From NCBI GenBank assembly GCA_025331125.1, contig JAOALB010000136.1, positions 1 to 64,000 of the forward strand: 64,000 nucleotides of DNA, in the 5' to 3' direction. The stretch comes from Mycogone perniciosa (lineage: Eukaryota; Ascomycota; Sordariomycetes; Hypocreales; Hypocreaceae). A program made the translations under genes and the position numbers. The notes beneath the pieces are model-generated. The model searched no databases and was not told the DNA's origin. It saw only the letters and a list, made by a program, of their open reading frames with translations. Shown one piece after another: positions 12,241-26,027 of the stretch (positions within the stretch are counted from its first letter, which is position 1; the number at the start of each line of letters is the position of its first letter).

Positions 12241-12700
12241 ATTACTTTAACTTAAAGTTAAACTTTACTATAAAAGCAATAAATATATAAAATAAACCTG
12301 CTATTAAAGTAACTGTATATATACTCTTTATTATAAAGCGCTTTTATAAGTCCCTTTAAACTTTAAGCTAAGCTTTATAGTATTTTAGATTTTTATTTTA
12401 ATTAAACTTATATATAAAAACCTAATATATAAATAATAGCTTTATTTTCGCCTTTAAATATAATATCTTTTACTAGGTTCTTTTTATATATAAAAATTTA
12501 ATTTTATTATATTTAGTTTATTTAAACCTATCTTTTAATAAGTATTTTATAAGCTTTTTTAGTCTTTTAATAATATTATTAAATCCTTTTAATAAATATT
12601 TAATTTATTAAAAGTAATACTTTTTTAAGAAAAAGCTCTATAGTTTATTTCTATATTAAAAATAATAAATATTATTATTATACTTTTTAGTTTACTATTT

Positions 12701-13087
12701 TATTAAGGGGGAATTAGCGCTTTAAATATATATATACACTAATAATAGCTAAAATAAAGCGCAGGAACCGCGCTTTTAATAGAACTATAAAGCTGTAATT
12801 AAATAATATAAAGACTAAAAGATACTGCAAATCATTTAATCATAATATCTGCAGTTGAAAGCAATTAACAGTTACCTCTTTACGCCTTAACGGCTATAAA
12901 AATACAGGTAGGGGTAATATATTAAAAGAGAACGCGGGTTAATTGTTATTAAACTAAGTCTATCTGTTTATCTTTATAGCTTTATGCCTCCTTAATCTAG
13001 TAGTTATTTAAATAAGCAATTAACTTTACTTAGGTAGGCTAGTAAAAAGGACTATGAATATATTAGGTATATTAGTTACCTTTAATA
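12701..13087 (+). mobile_element. Family E repeat nested in copia
   Basis: Runs from tattaagggggaatt to gttacctttaata, with the diagnostic internal words aaagcgcaggaaccgcgc, gatactgcaaatcat and acgccttaacggc. It is one of the less RIP-altered E copies. Copia sequence continues on both sides, so it inserted into the copia. Confidence 0.8.
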
Positions 13088-15447
13088 AACTAGTTATTAA
13101 CTTTTATTAATTAAATAGTAGTTAATATAATATTAAAATAAAAGGCTTTATAATTATTAAATATATATTAGGCTTCTAATCTTTATAAGCAGTATTTAAT
13201 GTATATATTTTAAATCTATATATTAAAAATATTTATTAACCTTTTTTATAAATTATTTCCTTTCAAGTCTTAAGCCTTTATAAATATTAACTATTACTTT
13301 ACTATTTAAAGGATCTTTAGCTAGCTTTTGTTTAAAATTTACTTTTTTACTATAAAAGTAAACAAACCTTTATTATATTAATTTACCTTTAGCCTTTCTA
13401 AATAATTACTTTATATTAATTATTATACTTTTAATATTAAAAACTATTCCTTTACTGTAAAACCCTGTTTAAAAAGTTATTATATACTTTTAAAAGTATT
13501 ACTTTACTTACTTGCAAGTATATTAATTTTACTTATAAAGATTAACCTTTTTAAAGTAACTTTTAATATTTAAAGTGTAAAAGCTTTTTTCAAATATATT
13601 AATAGCTTAGCTTAAATAGTTATTAGTTAATAATAATACTTTAAGGCTTATTTACCTTTAAAAGTAAACTCCTTATTTCTTTATTATTTAAAAAAGTATT
13701 TCTTACTATAAAAATATATATTTAAAAAAGTATAAACTTTAATTCTATTTCTTTAATGGTTTTAAATACTTTATATAATTAAATTATAATAAACCTATCT
13801 GGAAGTACCTTTTCATTATTAAGAAAAGTATTTTTATTAAACTATATATTCTATATAATAATTACCTTTACTAAGTAAAGTAATTAAATATAATATATAT
13901 TATTTATAGTATATTTAATATATAGGCGCAGTAGCTATAAATATAGATTTTATTTTAATTTAACTATAAGTTTATAGAAAGCTCTTTTATAAAAAAAGGG
14001 AGTAAAATCGCAAAACTATTACTTTAATTTATCAATTAATAGTATTATGTTAAATATATAAAGCAAACTTATATTAATAATATATACTGCTACTTTAATA
14101 TATTTAGGCTAAAAGTTATTTAAAAGATTAATATAGTGAAGTATTTTAATTAATTTAATTATAATTTTCTAGCCTATATATTTTAATATACTATTTAGCT
14201 TATAAATATAAAAGGGTAAAAGGTTTAAGATTATTCCTTCTTTATTTACTTAAAGCTAATAGCGTATTAAGCCTTTAACTACTATTATAGCTTTTTTATT
14301 ATCGTGTTTAATATAATATATAAAGATATTATGTTATATTCTTATTATATTTATAAATTAAAGAATGTATTATAAATAATATTATATATTTTATTTAATA
14401 AAAAGTATATATATAACTATATACTATATTTACTTTTAAGTATTAAAAGTAAACTATTTTTATTATACATTTATAAATAATGTTAAAAGTTTAAATAAAC
14501 CTGAAAAAAGGTTTTAATATTTATTTATTAAATAATCTATATAAAATAACTTATAATATATATATTAAAGTATAATACTTATACTCTATATACTTAATTC
14601 CTTTTATCTTTATATTTTTTATATTCTTTATTAATACTTTTAATACTAGAAAGGTAAAATACTTAAAGTATAGGTATTAAAGGTATTTTAAATTAAAGTA
14701 TATTAATAAAAGGTTATATATTAATCTTTTTCTCTTTATTGCAGTATATACTTTATTATATATATTTAAAGGTAAAAAAAAAGTTATTAAACGATTTATA
14801 CTATAATATTTAAGTATAAAAGCAGTATCAAAAATAAAGGTTTATATTAAAGAAATAAATAGTTAAACCTATACTTTATTATTACTATAATAGTATTTAA
14901 ATTAACTATATTAATATAAAGTATATTATTAGATTTTATAAACGAAACCTTTACTTTATAAAGCTTTAAAGTTAATATAATATTAATATAAAATCCTTTT
15001 ATTATAGCAATATATATAAATTTAAGAAACTATATAATTTCTTTTAATAAAGTATAAAGAGTATCTTAATTAAATAATATCCTCTGCTTAAAATTAAATA
15101 TTTAATTGCATTTATTTTAATATAATTATCTTTTATATTTAAAACAAAAAAGTTAAAAATAAAGAAGTTTTTACTATTTATTAAATAAATAGTATTATAG
15201 GTATTAAAGAAAGTACTCTATAAAAGTCTATAAAGTATATCTTTAACTTTTATATATATTCAAATATTTATTATATATATAGCAGAATTCCCCTCCCCTC
15301 TATAAAGTAAACCTAAAGATATTAAAGCTATTTCAAAGTATAAGCCTTTTTCTCTTTTAATTAATAAAGATAAATCTATACCCCTTTATAAAAGCCTTTT
15401 ATATAAAGTAGCTTATTTATTTTCTTAAAGGTATATATAAATTACTT

Positions 15448-15842
15448 TGTTAAGGTAGAATCGACACTTTAAATATATATATATATATATACTAACAATA
15501 ACCTAAATAAAGCGCGGGAACTGCGCTATTAATAGAACTATAAAGCTGCAGTTAAGTAATATAAGGACTAAACGATACTGCAAATAATTTAATTATAATA
15601 TCTGCAGCTGAAAGCAATTAATACTTACCTCTTTATACCTTAATAGCTATAAAATTACAGGTAAAGTAATATATTAAAAGAGAATACAGGTTAATATTTT
15701 ATTAAACTAAGTCTATTGTATTTTATTTTTATACTTTTATGCTTTTTTAATTTAATAGTTACTTAAATAAATAACTGACTTTTTTTAAGTAAGTTAATAA
15801 AGAGGAGTGTAAGTGTATTAGGTATATCAGTTACCCTTAATA
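15448..15842 (+). mobile_element. Family E repeat nested in copia
   Basis: Runs from tgttaaggtagaatc to cagttacccttaata, matching the 12,701 copy over its whole length in the same orientation. The words aattactt before it and aattaaat after it might be decayed duplications, but the match is imperfect. The 2.4 kb between the two E copies is copia sequence, so they are independent insertions rather than the LTRs of one small element. Confidence 0.8.
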
Positions 15843-16984
15843 AATTAAATTTATTTACTTAAAAGAGAGTTTATACTTTACTAGCTTATTTAACTTTCCT
15901 ATAAATATAACTTAAACCTTACTATATTTTAACGCCGCTTAAATATACTTTTTAAAACTATATAAACAGTTTTTACTAGTAAGTATATTAAACTAGAAAT
16001 TATAATTTAATATTATATTATTTAAGCAGTTATTAAATATTATATATACTTTTTAAGCGCTAAATATTATATTTTTTATATTATTTAAAAAACGCAGTTA
16101 AATTAATAAAAAGTAAAGATCTCTTTTAATTTATGACTTTTAATTTATATATTTATATAATATAAGCAATATATAATAAAGCTTAAAATATAATAAACTT
16201 TAATAGCTTTTAAAAATATTATTTTAAAAAATATTCCTATAATTTTAAAAAGCTTATATTAAATAGTATATATATATGTATATAATTAATTTATATACTA
16301 TACCTTTAGCTTTATACTTTTATATACTGCTTTATATAAAACTTATTAATAAAAGATATATATTTCTCTTTTAATTATTTCTTTATATAAAGAAAAGTAT
16401 AATTTAAGTTTTTTAATAATCTAGCAAATAAAGAACTAGGTTTATATATTATCTTTATTATTATTTATTATCTTTATCTACTTTTATAGTAGTTAACTAT
16501 AAATACTTTACTTTTAAATTAAAGTTAAGTTATAATAGTTATAGTTAATAGTCTTTTAAATTTACTTATATATTATAGTCTTAATTTTCTTTTTTTATAT
16601 TAATATTTATAATATTTTAATACTTTTAATGTAAACTATTATAATAGGCTATCATTTTATTAATATTAGCTTTATCTTTAAATTTCACTATTACCTTTTC
16701 CTTTATTTATATAAAAGTAAACGTTAAAAAAGTAAGGAAATAATTGCTTAGCTTTTAAAAAGATCTAGATTAATTGTTTTATATATTTTAATGGTAGTTA
16801 TATAGTTTAAAAAATGGTTATCTATTTAACTTACTACTTTAATAATTTAAGTTTAATAAAAAGTAAATCTTTTATATTATTTATTATAGAAAATAAGTTT
16901 TGCAATATAAAGGCAAAAATAAAGAAAGTATAAAGGGAAAGATAATATTAAATAAAAGTTTTCAATAACTTAATTAAAGTTATT

Positions 16985-16999
16985 ACCCAAACTTATAAC
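16985..16999 (-). other. Copia primer-binding site remnant
   Basis: On the minus strand, gttataagtttgggt directly follows the 5' LTR. It corresponds to gttataagcctaggt at 57,443. Undoing C-to-T and G-to-A changes conceptually brings it close to the internal initiator-methionine tRNA complement (GTTATGAGCCC-like) used by many copia elements as a half-tRNA primer. Confidence 0.5.
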
Positions 17000-17272
17000 T
17001 ATCAGAAAGTATGGTATAGCTATGTAAAGTATAGAGAGAATAGGAATAAAGCTTAATTCTATTAAAGAATATACTATAATAGCCTTACTATATATATATA
17101 TCGCTAATATAAAGGAAAAGGTAGAATATATATATTTTTAGCGCCTATATAGTCTAATATATCACTTATACAATATATATATTAACTTATATCTACTATA
17201 TAAGCAAATAAAAGCTCCTTAGCATTAATAAATATTAATAAATAGTAGGTCCTTAGCCTACTTAACCTAATA
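17000..17272 (-). mobile_element. Copia 5' LTR
   Basis: Reverse complement of 57,169-57,442: ends cctacttaacctaata, ancestral complement of TGTTGGGTTAGGTAGG. It has the same order of words as the 9,349 LTR (gcctatatagtctaatata, aataaatagtaggtcctta). On the element strand it is followed by the primer-binding site. Confidence 0.85.
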
Positions 17273-17688
17273 TTATAATAGTATTTACTTTACTTTATAA
17301 ATTGTTTATGTTTAAAAGTAATATTGATATAGTCTTTACTTATATTAGGTTTATTATTGAATTTTAAAAAATATATTACAACTAAACTTTAAGGGAAGTA
17401 AATAAAGATAATATAACTTATGTATTATTAATAGTTTCCATTTAAAGTTTTAAAGCTTTAATAAACCTAATTATTTTATTTAATATTTAAAACTAATAGG
17501 CTTATTATCTATTAACCTATTATAGGTAAATACCTTTAATAGGCAAATAGTTTATTAAACTAGTTAAAGTTTTATTAATAGAATTTTAATAGTAAAAAAT
17601 ACTACTAGTATCAAAAAGCAGTATATTTAAAGAGGATATTATATTATTTATAGTTTTATTAGCAGAAAAACAGTTTATAGACTATATA
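17273..17688. other. AT-rich spacer, nothing recognised
   Basis: No ORF or repeat partner identified between the copia and the gypsy C 3' LTR. Confidence 0.4.
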
Positions 17689-17860
17689 TATTATAGTATA
17701 GAAAAGCAGGTTAAGGCAAATATTATTATTATACTATAGAGAGAGAGAAAGCCTAAAGGCTTTATAGAAAGCTATAACTAGGAACTCGTTAGGGCCTAGT
17801 TATATGACTGGGGCTTATATAATAGGGCGTTAGTGTAGCGTTATAGTTGGTGCTATAACA
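17689..17860 (-). mobile_element. 3' LTR of gypsy C (172 bp)
   Basis: Runs from tattatag to ctataaca, and at its right end keeps the unmutated terminal ctataaca. The C-rich tract gtacccccccttttta at 17,861-17,876 is the reversed polypurine tract, so the element lies to the right on the minus strand. Confidence 0.85.
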
Positions 17861-20800
17861 GTACCCCCCCTTTTTATTACACTATTTAGCCGCAAATAGC
17901 TATATTACTTATATAAATTAAAATTCCAGGTAGTTTATTTTAATACTTTTAATATAAAAGTAAATAAAGTGAATTATATAGTTTCTAATGTTAATAATAT
18001 ATAGTTTAGTTATAGGCTTTAGCGCAGTGTAGTTTTTAGTTAACGCTTTATAAATATTAGTTTTTTTTAACTATTTTATTTTTTTCCTTTTTTATAATTC
18101 CTTTTAATATTTATTGCAGTGTTTAACTTTTTTAGGTTTTTTTTATAAAAGTTTTCTATTACCCTTTTTTAGCTTTATAAATCCTTAGCTAGTTAATATA
18201 TAGCAGTATAGTATTGTTATTCAATAAAGTAGTAGAATCTATTATTAGTATAATAATTTAAAAGCCCTTTAAACTTTTATTTCTTTTATACTTTATTTAT
18301 ATTATTTTCTCTCTTTAATATTTTACTTTAAATATTTTTTAATTTTGCTTTATTAATTATCTTTTATTTAAAATATAATAAAGTAGCTATTTTAAGTAAT
18401 AAAAGGGAGTTATATAAAATTAAAAAAGTCTTTATACTTTTTAATAAACTAATAGTATAGGCTTATAAATATACCTTTATTATTATATAAAGCCTTACCT
18501 ATTTATTATTTAGCTTTTTTATTAGTTAATTAATATTTATATTTTATATATTAATACAGACTTTTTACTTAATAGTATAAACTAATAATACCTTTCTCTA
18601 TCTATTTATATTTTCTTTATATTTTCTTTTTAAAGCCTTAATAAAAGGTTTTAGCTATATAATAATACATTTACATTACTTAGCAATAGTATTAACGCAG
18701 AAAAACACTCTTTTCCTTACTATGAAAAGGTTTAGCGGGCAAGGCTATAAAGGCTTTATCTTTAAATAAAGGTTAAAACTATAATTAATAAAAAACAGTA
18801 ATATATTTATAGTTTGAGATATTATATTACTTACAGTAAATATCATTAATAAAAGTTAATAAGCTTAATTATTTTAATAAAGGTTAATAAAAGCTTATAA
18901 ATATTATTTTATATTTATATTAATTTTTTTAACTTAACTATTAGTTTTAAAGTAAAAGGCTAATAACTATTTTAATATAATTTTTAATTACTTTAAAAGT
19001 TATTTTTAAGATTTTAATATAAACTCTATATTACAGTTTGATATAATATTATTAAATATATTATAAAGGCAGTAAGTCCTATTAATAAATATATTAATTA
19101 AGTCTTTTATTAATAGTAAAGTAATAAATATAAAATAACATATTTTTATAAAGCAATAAACTAAGATTAATAAATATTTATAAATAATATTATAGTAATA
19201 GGATTTAGGCAATAATATACTATAATTAAGAAAGATATTTAATTATATATAAAATAAGATTAATAATAGTTAAAGGAAGGTTTATAATAAAATTTATAAA
19301 GCTTTTATTTTAATATATAGTTTATAGGCTTATATAAATACTTTAATATCTTTTAAGATTTATAGCTATTAATATATCTAGCTAATAAGGTTTAAAGTTT
19401 TAAACCTATTTAAATATTTAGCTAGCCTGCTTAAATAATTTCTAAATAGGATTTATATATAAAGCTTATTATTAAAAGGAATAAAAAGCTGCTTTTAATA
19501 GTAAATTTTATTATTTATTACGTAATAATTATTTATTATAATCTAGTTCTTTATAAAGCTATTTCAACTATTAATAAATATTAATGTTTTAAAGCGCAGT
19601 TATTATTCCTTTTATTATAGTATTTTATTTATATACTACTGCAATTAAGTTATTAATTAATTTATCTTTTATTAATATTATTCTAGCTATAAAGGCAGCC
19701 TTTATAAATAGTTTAATATTTAATAAAAAGATTTTTAAAATATCAGTTAAGCTTTAAAGCTAAAAGAACTTAATAGGAAAATAATATATTGCCTATTTTT
19801 AATTTAATTATTAAAGGGGTTTAATTTTACAGGCCTATTTTCTACTTTTCTATTTAAAATATTAAGCTTTATAGCTTTGAAGCTACGTTAATAGATAATA
19901 TAAGAGTTAAAGCTAAAGAGGAATTTAAATTATTAAACTTACTATTAATTTAAGGCTTTTATTAAAGTAAAGTATTTAAAGTTCTTATAGTCTATAATAA
20001 TATTAAACTTTTATAAGCTTTATAATTTTAGGCACTATTCTTTTATTACTTTAATAATAGCTAGAAGTTTTTTATTATAAATTTTATAATTGCATGTTTA
20101 GTATTATACTTTATAGAAAAGAATGCAATAAAATATAAAATATTTTCTTTATTCTACTATAATAAAATACTATCTAATATTTAATTAAAGGCATTGATTT
20201 TAAAGACTCTTTATTTATTATAGTTAAAAAAGGCTAAAATTAAAGCTTATTTAAAGGTATATTTAATTAAATTGAAGGCTTTTTACTGTTTTATTTTTAA
20301 ATATATAATTATTTTATTTTTAAAAGCTTATTTAATAATATAGCTATTTTAAAGTATTTTTAAATAAAATAATACTGGAATTTTATAAAGTTAAAGAACT
20401 TTTATAAGTCTTTTACACTTTTAAGTAATTATTAGTTTAATATAACTTTAACTTTTTTAAAATTTATTTTTCAGTCCCTTTAAAGTAATAAGTAAACTAA
20501 AGTATTTTATTTGTATTATTTTAAACTTATATTTAATAATATTAATTTAAAGGCTAGCGTTTTAAAGGCAAGCTACTATTCTATATATATATTTTTAATA
20601 CTCTTTTTAATATAATAAATATATAAAGATATTATTAAAGTATATTATATAGATACAGTTAAAGAGGTTATAAAAAGTATAGTTAATATAGTATTAAAAT
20701 ATAGTAAATATATTATAAAGGCTAAAAAGTATAATTAATACTTTTAAAGGGTTAAGCTTTATAATAAATATTATTTTTTATATATCCTTTTTAGTAATAT

Positions 20801-23240
20801 AAAGGTTATTAAATGCAGTAATAATATCAAGTTTTATATATACCTTTATATAGCTTAAAGTATTAAAGGTTTTTTAAATTAAGAGAAATAGGTATTAATT
20901 TTTTGTAATAATATTATTTAACTTTTAGTAATTTTAATAAATATAAATACTGCCTTTTAGTTTTATAGCTAAAAGAAAAAAGTAATATATAATATTTGCA
21001 ATTTATAAATAAATCCTTTTACTAAATTATTATTTAACTATTTCTTTATTATTTACAGTTTATAAAATAAAAATAGCCTATTTCTTTAATATAACAGGTT
21101 TTCTTTTAATAGTATTTTAATTTTATAGTTTTAGGCCTATTATAAGGGAAGTTTATTTACTGTTTTTAATAGGAAGGTATTATATAAATTATATAGTTAA
21201 GATAATAGTCTTTTAAAAATATTTAGTTTATTAAATTTAAGTTTTCTTACTATAAACTTCTTAATATTAGCAGCTATAATCTTTTTTAATTATGTTAAAA
21301 AATAACATTTATTTATAAAGTTATATATTCCGTTAAATAATATTATTTTTACTTTAATATATTCTTTTTATTTTATAAATATTTATTAAAAACTTTTATT
21401 TAAAAGCTTTAATAAAGTAATAGGTATTAGTTTTTTAGTTTTAATAGTTTAATGAATCTTTTTTAAGTTATTTTTATTATGTAAATATATAATTATTAAT
21501 AAAAGGTAATAAAGTTTATAGCTATTATTATTTATATATCTGCTATATTTAAATATACTTTTTAATTTTAAAGTGTTATTTAATTTTATAGATATAATAT
21601 ATTAAAAAGTAATAGTAATAGCTTTAATAAAGGTTTCTTCTTTTATTACTAACTTTAAATAATAAAAGTAAATAATAATTTTATATATATTTAATTTAAA
21701 ACTATTTATATTTATATTCTTTTATTATAAACTCTATTATATTTATAAGTTATATAATAATTTTAATTTAATATTAAGGTTTATAAAATATAACGTAAAG
21801 GCCCCTTTCCTAATTAAATTATAGTCTATTTCCTTTATAGTATTTTTAATTAATAGTTATTAGTATTATATAGTTTTTTATTTAATTAAATTAAACTTTA
21901 CTTTATTTAAAGTATCTTTAATTATTAATTACTAATAATATATACTGTTTATATTAACCTTAATAAAGTTATTTTTTATTTTAATAACTATTAAAATTTA
22001 TATACAGTTAGTTATACTTTTTAAAAAAATAGTAATTATAATAATAATAAGAATCTAAAAGTAATAGTTAACTTTTTTTAATTAATATTAAAGTTATATT
22101 TTCTTGACTATAAAAGGCTAAAGATTATAACTATATTATTAAAGATATTTATAAAAAAAAGGCAGAGTCCTTTATAAAAGTTAATTATATTTTACATATT
22201 AAAAAAGTTTAAAATGTTATTAGCTATACTTTTATTAATAAATAAAAGACTTTTAATAAATAGCAGTTATTAAATAGTAATATTAAATTACTTAATAAAC
22301 GCGCAATTAATAAAAGCTTAAAGTATATAGCTGCTATTTATTAGAGCTTTTATATTAATATAAATATTATATATACAGAATAATATAGTTTATATTACAG
22401 GGATTAATTATTTATTAATTTAAGTTTAAAGGGTTTTTAATTAAAAAGATAATAATAGATTTATTTTAAAATAATAGTTTTATTTACAGTTAATGTTTAT
22501 TTATAACTTTTAAACAAGGTTAATATTTCTTTTAATTTATAATTTAAGTTTAGGTTTTTAATAAATAAAGCTGGCTAAATTAAAGTAAACTAAAAGTTAA
22601 TAAAGTAGCGCTACTATTATTATCTTTATTAATATTTAAAGATGGTATATTATTTAAAAGCCTAGATTTATAGGTTATTTAAATATTACAGGTAATATTA
22701 ATATACTATTAAGGTTTAGTTATTATACTTTACTAAACTATTTTCTTATTAACTTTAAAGTATTATAAAGTTAAAGTATTATAAAGTTAAAGTATAGCTA
22801 ATATAGCTATATTTAGCGTTCTGAATTTTATATTTAATATAAATTACTTTAATATATATTAAACTGCTTTTTTTATTACATTTATTAAAGGTATAGTTTA
22901 CTTTTTTATAGTAAAAGTAAAGTCCTTTAATAATATACTTTTTATAAAATATTTAAAGGTAAAGTAATAAAGTATATATAATATTTAGCTATATTAAATT
23001 ACTGGCTAGCGTTAAAGTAGCAGTTTAATTATTTTATTAATATTAATAATATTACTATTAATCTTAATACTGCTATTATTAATAGCTTTATTAATATTAG
23101 CTTATTTAAATAATATAAAGGGTATTATAGTAAATACCCTTTTAAAACTTATTATAAATAATTTAATAAAATTAATATTATTTAATAAAGTTAAATTTAT
23201 TTAATTTAATTACTTAAATCTTTATAGTATAAATAAACTT
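17861..23240 (-). mobile_element. Gypsy C internal region, minus strand, 5' truncated
   Basis: Collinear over more than 5 kb with 45,834-50,450. Examples are tttagcgggcaaggctataaaggc at 18,730 versus 46,709, and the paired words around 19,500, 20,000, 21,650 and 22,800. The polypurine tract at its left end and a minus-strand RNase H at about 20 kb give the orientation. The match ends near 23,240, where sequence of family A takes over, so the gag end and 5' LTR are missing. All frames are closed by stops. Confidence 0.8.
19925..20115 (-). pseudogene. Gypsy C RNase H remnant
   Basis: On the minus strand one frame reads NYKIYNKKLLAIIKVIKE, then after a gap DYKNFKYFTLIKALN. This is the Ty3/gypsy RNase H pattern (NYEIxDKELLAIIxAxxEW ... 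DHKNLxYF), with Asp replaced by Asn and Trp by a stop, both single G-to-A changes. The domain identity is clear although the gene is dead. Confidence 0.75.
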
Positions 23241-23249
23241 TTAAATTAA

Positions 23250-23760
23250 ATATAAATTAAAACCTTTAAATAAACTAACAAGTTTAAAGTAATAACAATT
23301 AAAAGCTTTTTTAAAAGTTTAATACTTTTAAATTATTAATTCTTTTACTTTTAATACTATATTAAACCCTTTATTATAAGGCTTAAACTTTAATAAAATT
23401 ACTTTAAAGTTATTTAAAAGTACTTAAAGTATTCTTTAAGCTTTTAAAAATTATATTTTTCTTTATAATCTTTTTATTTTCCTTAGTATATGTATTTATT
23501 ATTTACTATTTTTATAGCTTTAATTTCTTAACTTTTATACTTACTTTTAATAAATAAAACTTTAATTAAATCTACAATGAATTTATTCTTGAATCTAGTT
23601 TATAATATCTTTTTAAATAATAAAATATAAAATATTAAAGAAATTAAAATATTATTTAATAAAGTAAATTTATAAATAATCTTTAAAATAAGCTTCTTTA
23701 TAAAATATAGTTTAAACTTTTTAAAATTGAATTTATTATTTAATTATATTATTTTAATAT
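23250..23760 (-). mobile_element. Gypsy A 3' internal fragment
   Basis: Direct repeat of 3,400-3,740 and reverse complement of 42,250-42,600 (shared gttatatttttctttataat and aatagtaaaatataaaatatt-type words). No LTR is attached. Confidence 0.6.
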
Positions 23761-24629
23761 TTATAGTCTTTTTCCTCTATAAATAATAACATAAATAAAG
23801 TTCATTTCTTCCTTAAAATTTAACTTCTTTAATCTATATTTATTAATATATTTCTCTATTTCTTTATATAAAGTAAAAATCTATTTATATTTTTTTCATA
23901 TAATTACTTTATACCTTAAATATTAACTTATATTTTATTAATATATAAGCCCCTTTTTAATTATTTATATATATTTACTATAAAGCGATACTTAATATAT
24001 TTAAAGCCAAATGTCATTAATTTTAATATATTATTATTATTATCATAAAATATTAATACAATTAATAGCTTCTCTATTTAATTAATTTAATTTAAGTTAA
24101 TATAACTTGTTAATTACATTTTAATAATTAGATTCTAATAATTAACTTAACATATTTTCATTTAATTAGTTACTTATAAAGAATATATAATATTAAGTTT
24201 ATAAAAATATTATTGTATTTAATTTCTATTTTTAATTGAATAAATAAGAATAATTTAATTATAAAGTTTAATAAAATTAACTTTTACAGTTATTTTAATA
24301 TTAATAAAGGTTAAAGTTTATTATATAATTTATATTTTGAAACCTAAATTATTCTATAAATTCTATAGTAAAAATAATACTTTATATTATTCTTTAAAAG
24401 TTTTGAAACTTAAAATACTTTTAAATTTATTTTGAAATTTTATAAATACCTTTATATTTATATATTCAATATTAATAAACCTTTATAATTATATTTCTTT
24501 GAAGTTTATTTAAAATCCAAACTTCTTTATTTGTTATTAACTTCTTTGTTTATTAAACCTTATATCTTTTGAAAATCTATTATTATTTTAACTAATATCA
24601 TATTTTCATTATAGCACTAAACCTGCCCT
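23761..24629. other. AT-rich DNA, nothing recognised
   Basis: No ORF above background and no repeat partner found by eye. It keeps more TTGA and CAA words than the RIP-saturated retroelements, so it may be non-repetitive AT-rich sequence. Confidence 0.35.
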
Positions 24630-24843
24630 TTAATATTTAATAAGTATTATAGCTATAAGGTTATAATTAAAGTAATATATTAAAGAAGAATGCAGGTTAT
24701 ATTATATTGCATTATGTTTATTTATTTGTTTTCATAGTTTTATATTTTCCTAATTTAATAGTTATTAAAATAAGTAATTAACTTGTTTTAAGTAAATTAA
24801 TAAAAAGGGGCGTAAGTATATTAAGTATATTAATTATCTTTAC
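24630..24843 (+). mobile_element. Family E repeat, 3' half only
   Basis: Matches the second half of the E copies (attaaagaagaatgcaggtta, ccta atttaatagttatt, aggggcgtaagtatatta), ending attatcttta. The first half is absent. Confidence 0.7.
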
Positions 24844-25623
24844 TAAGATATTAAATACTTTATTATTCTATTACTTAAAATTAATTAACTTTTAGCTTTT
24901 TTAACTTTAAAATCTTTCAATTCAAAATATAATATTTTAAAAGTAATACCTTTTATTATATTACCTTTCTATAGTGATTTATATATAAATAATATTAAGT
25001 CTTATTAGGTTTAAAAAGGTATTCCATTAAATTATTATTTCAAATTCCTTAAATAATATAATTCATTATTTACTTTATGTTAAAAATACTTTATTTAACA
25101 ATATTCTTGTTCCTATAATATATAAATTATTAAAAAAGAATTAAATAATTAAAATAAAAAAGTTATTATATAATTTTTATAATTTTATCTTTCTTTAACT
25201 AATCAATTAATTTATAAGTATTATATAATTAATATTAAAAGTGTAAATTTAAATAGTTTTTATAATATTTACAAAAACATTAAAAACAATTGATTATTTT
25301 AATTAAAATAACTTATTATAAAATCTTTTAATTTGTTTATAGTAACTTTATATAAAACCCTTTGTATTTTTAAACATATATTTCTTACTGTTTAATATCA
25401 AGAAATTAAAATATATATAAATAAGTCGTTTATATATATTTACCTTTCAAATTTATATTATTTTAATAGACTAATAAATCCTTTAATTCTTTTATATATT
25501 AATATCTTTATATTTTATTTAATATTATCAAAACTGATTTTAAATAAATACATAAAGTTAAATTTATTTACCTTTTATCAATAAAATTATATTTCTTTAA
25601 ATCCTTTATTCTTTATTTAATAC
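24844..25623. other. AT-rich DNA, nothing recognised
   Basis: No gene, RNA or repeat relationship seen. Confidence 0.35.
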
Positions 25624-25972
25624 ATAATAAATAATATATTAACCCTTTCCTTCCTTCCTTCCTCTCTTTCTCCTTTATCTGCATTTTATATATTAAATAG
25701 TAACTATTTAGCGTTTTTCGATTGTAACACTTTTATATATATACTAAACTAGCACTATACTAGCAACTATAATAGTAACTACAATAGTAACTATCTCGGC
25801 ATTTCCTTCCAGTAAGCAAGAAAGCCTCTACCGATAAAGATATTAGGCAACTAATTTATTAACCAAACCGCTAAACTAAACCGCATTAATCTCAATTTTT
25901 ACTATTTCCCTCGCGAGACTAATATACTGCTTCTAAAACAATTCATAACTGTTCCTTTTACTAGGCCTTACA
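25624..25972 (+). repeat. F terminal block (LTR-like)
   Basis: Reverse complement of 35,871-36,185 over its length. Anchors are agcgtttttcgattgtaaca, ctatctcggcatttccttcc, gcaagaaagcctct, atttccctcgcgaga and ttccttttactag. Short imperfect 12-bp repeats of the ctagcaactata type occur at 25,755-25,795. Most differences from the 36-kb copy are C-to-T or G-to-A. Confidence 0.75.
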
Positions 25973-26027
25973 GCTATTTCTTTACTAAGCGATATCCCTT
26001 TTATAATTTCCTTAAATTCAACTTTTA

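Larger units (their letters stand above)
9349..17272 (-). mobile_element. Full-length Ty1/copia element, minus strand, RIP-degraded
   Basis: Two same-orientation LTRs (9,349-9,617 and 17,000-17,272) enclose an internal region that is the reverse complement of the plus-strand copia at 57,169-64,000. Anchors include 16,985-16,700 versus 57,443-57,700, the RT region at 11,880-12,000 versus 61,740-61,865, and the tail at 9,640-10,440 versus 63,230-64,000. The internal region is longer here than expected from the 57-kb copy by roughly the length of two family E repeats, which are inserted at 12,701 and 15,448. No open frame of functional length remains. Confidence 0.85.

Noticed and set aside
12701..15842. 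A single 3.1-kb LTR element with E copies as LTRs
   Set aside because: The sequence between them corresponds to copia internal DNA, and the length difference from the other copia equals about two E copies.
19006..19212. 68-codon minus-strand Ile/Tyr-rich frame
   Set aside because: Lies in the gypsy C pol tract; a chance gap between RIP stops, and the composition is that of random AT DNA.
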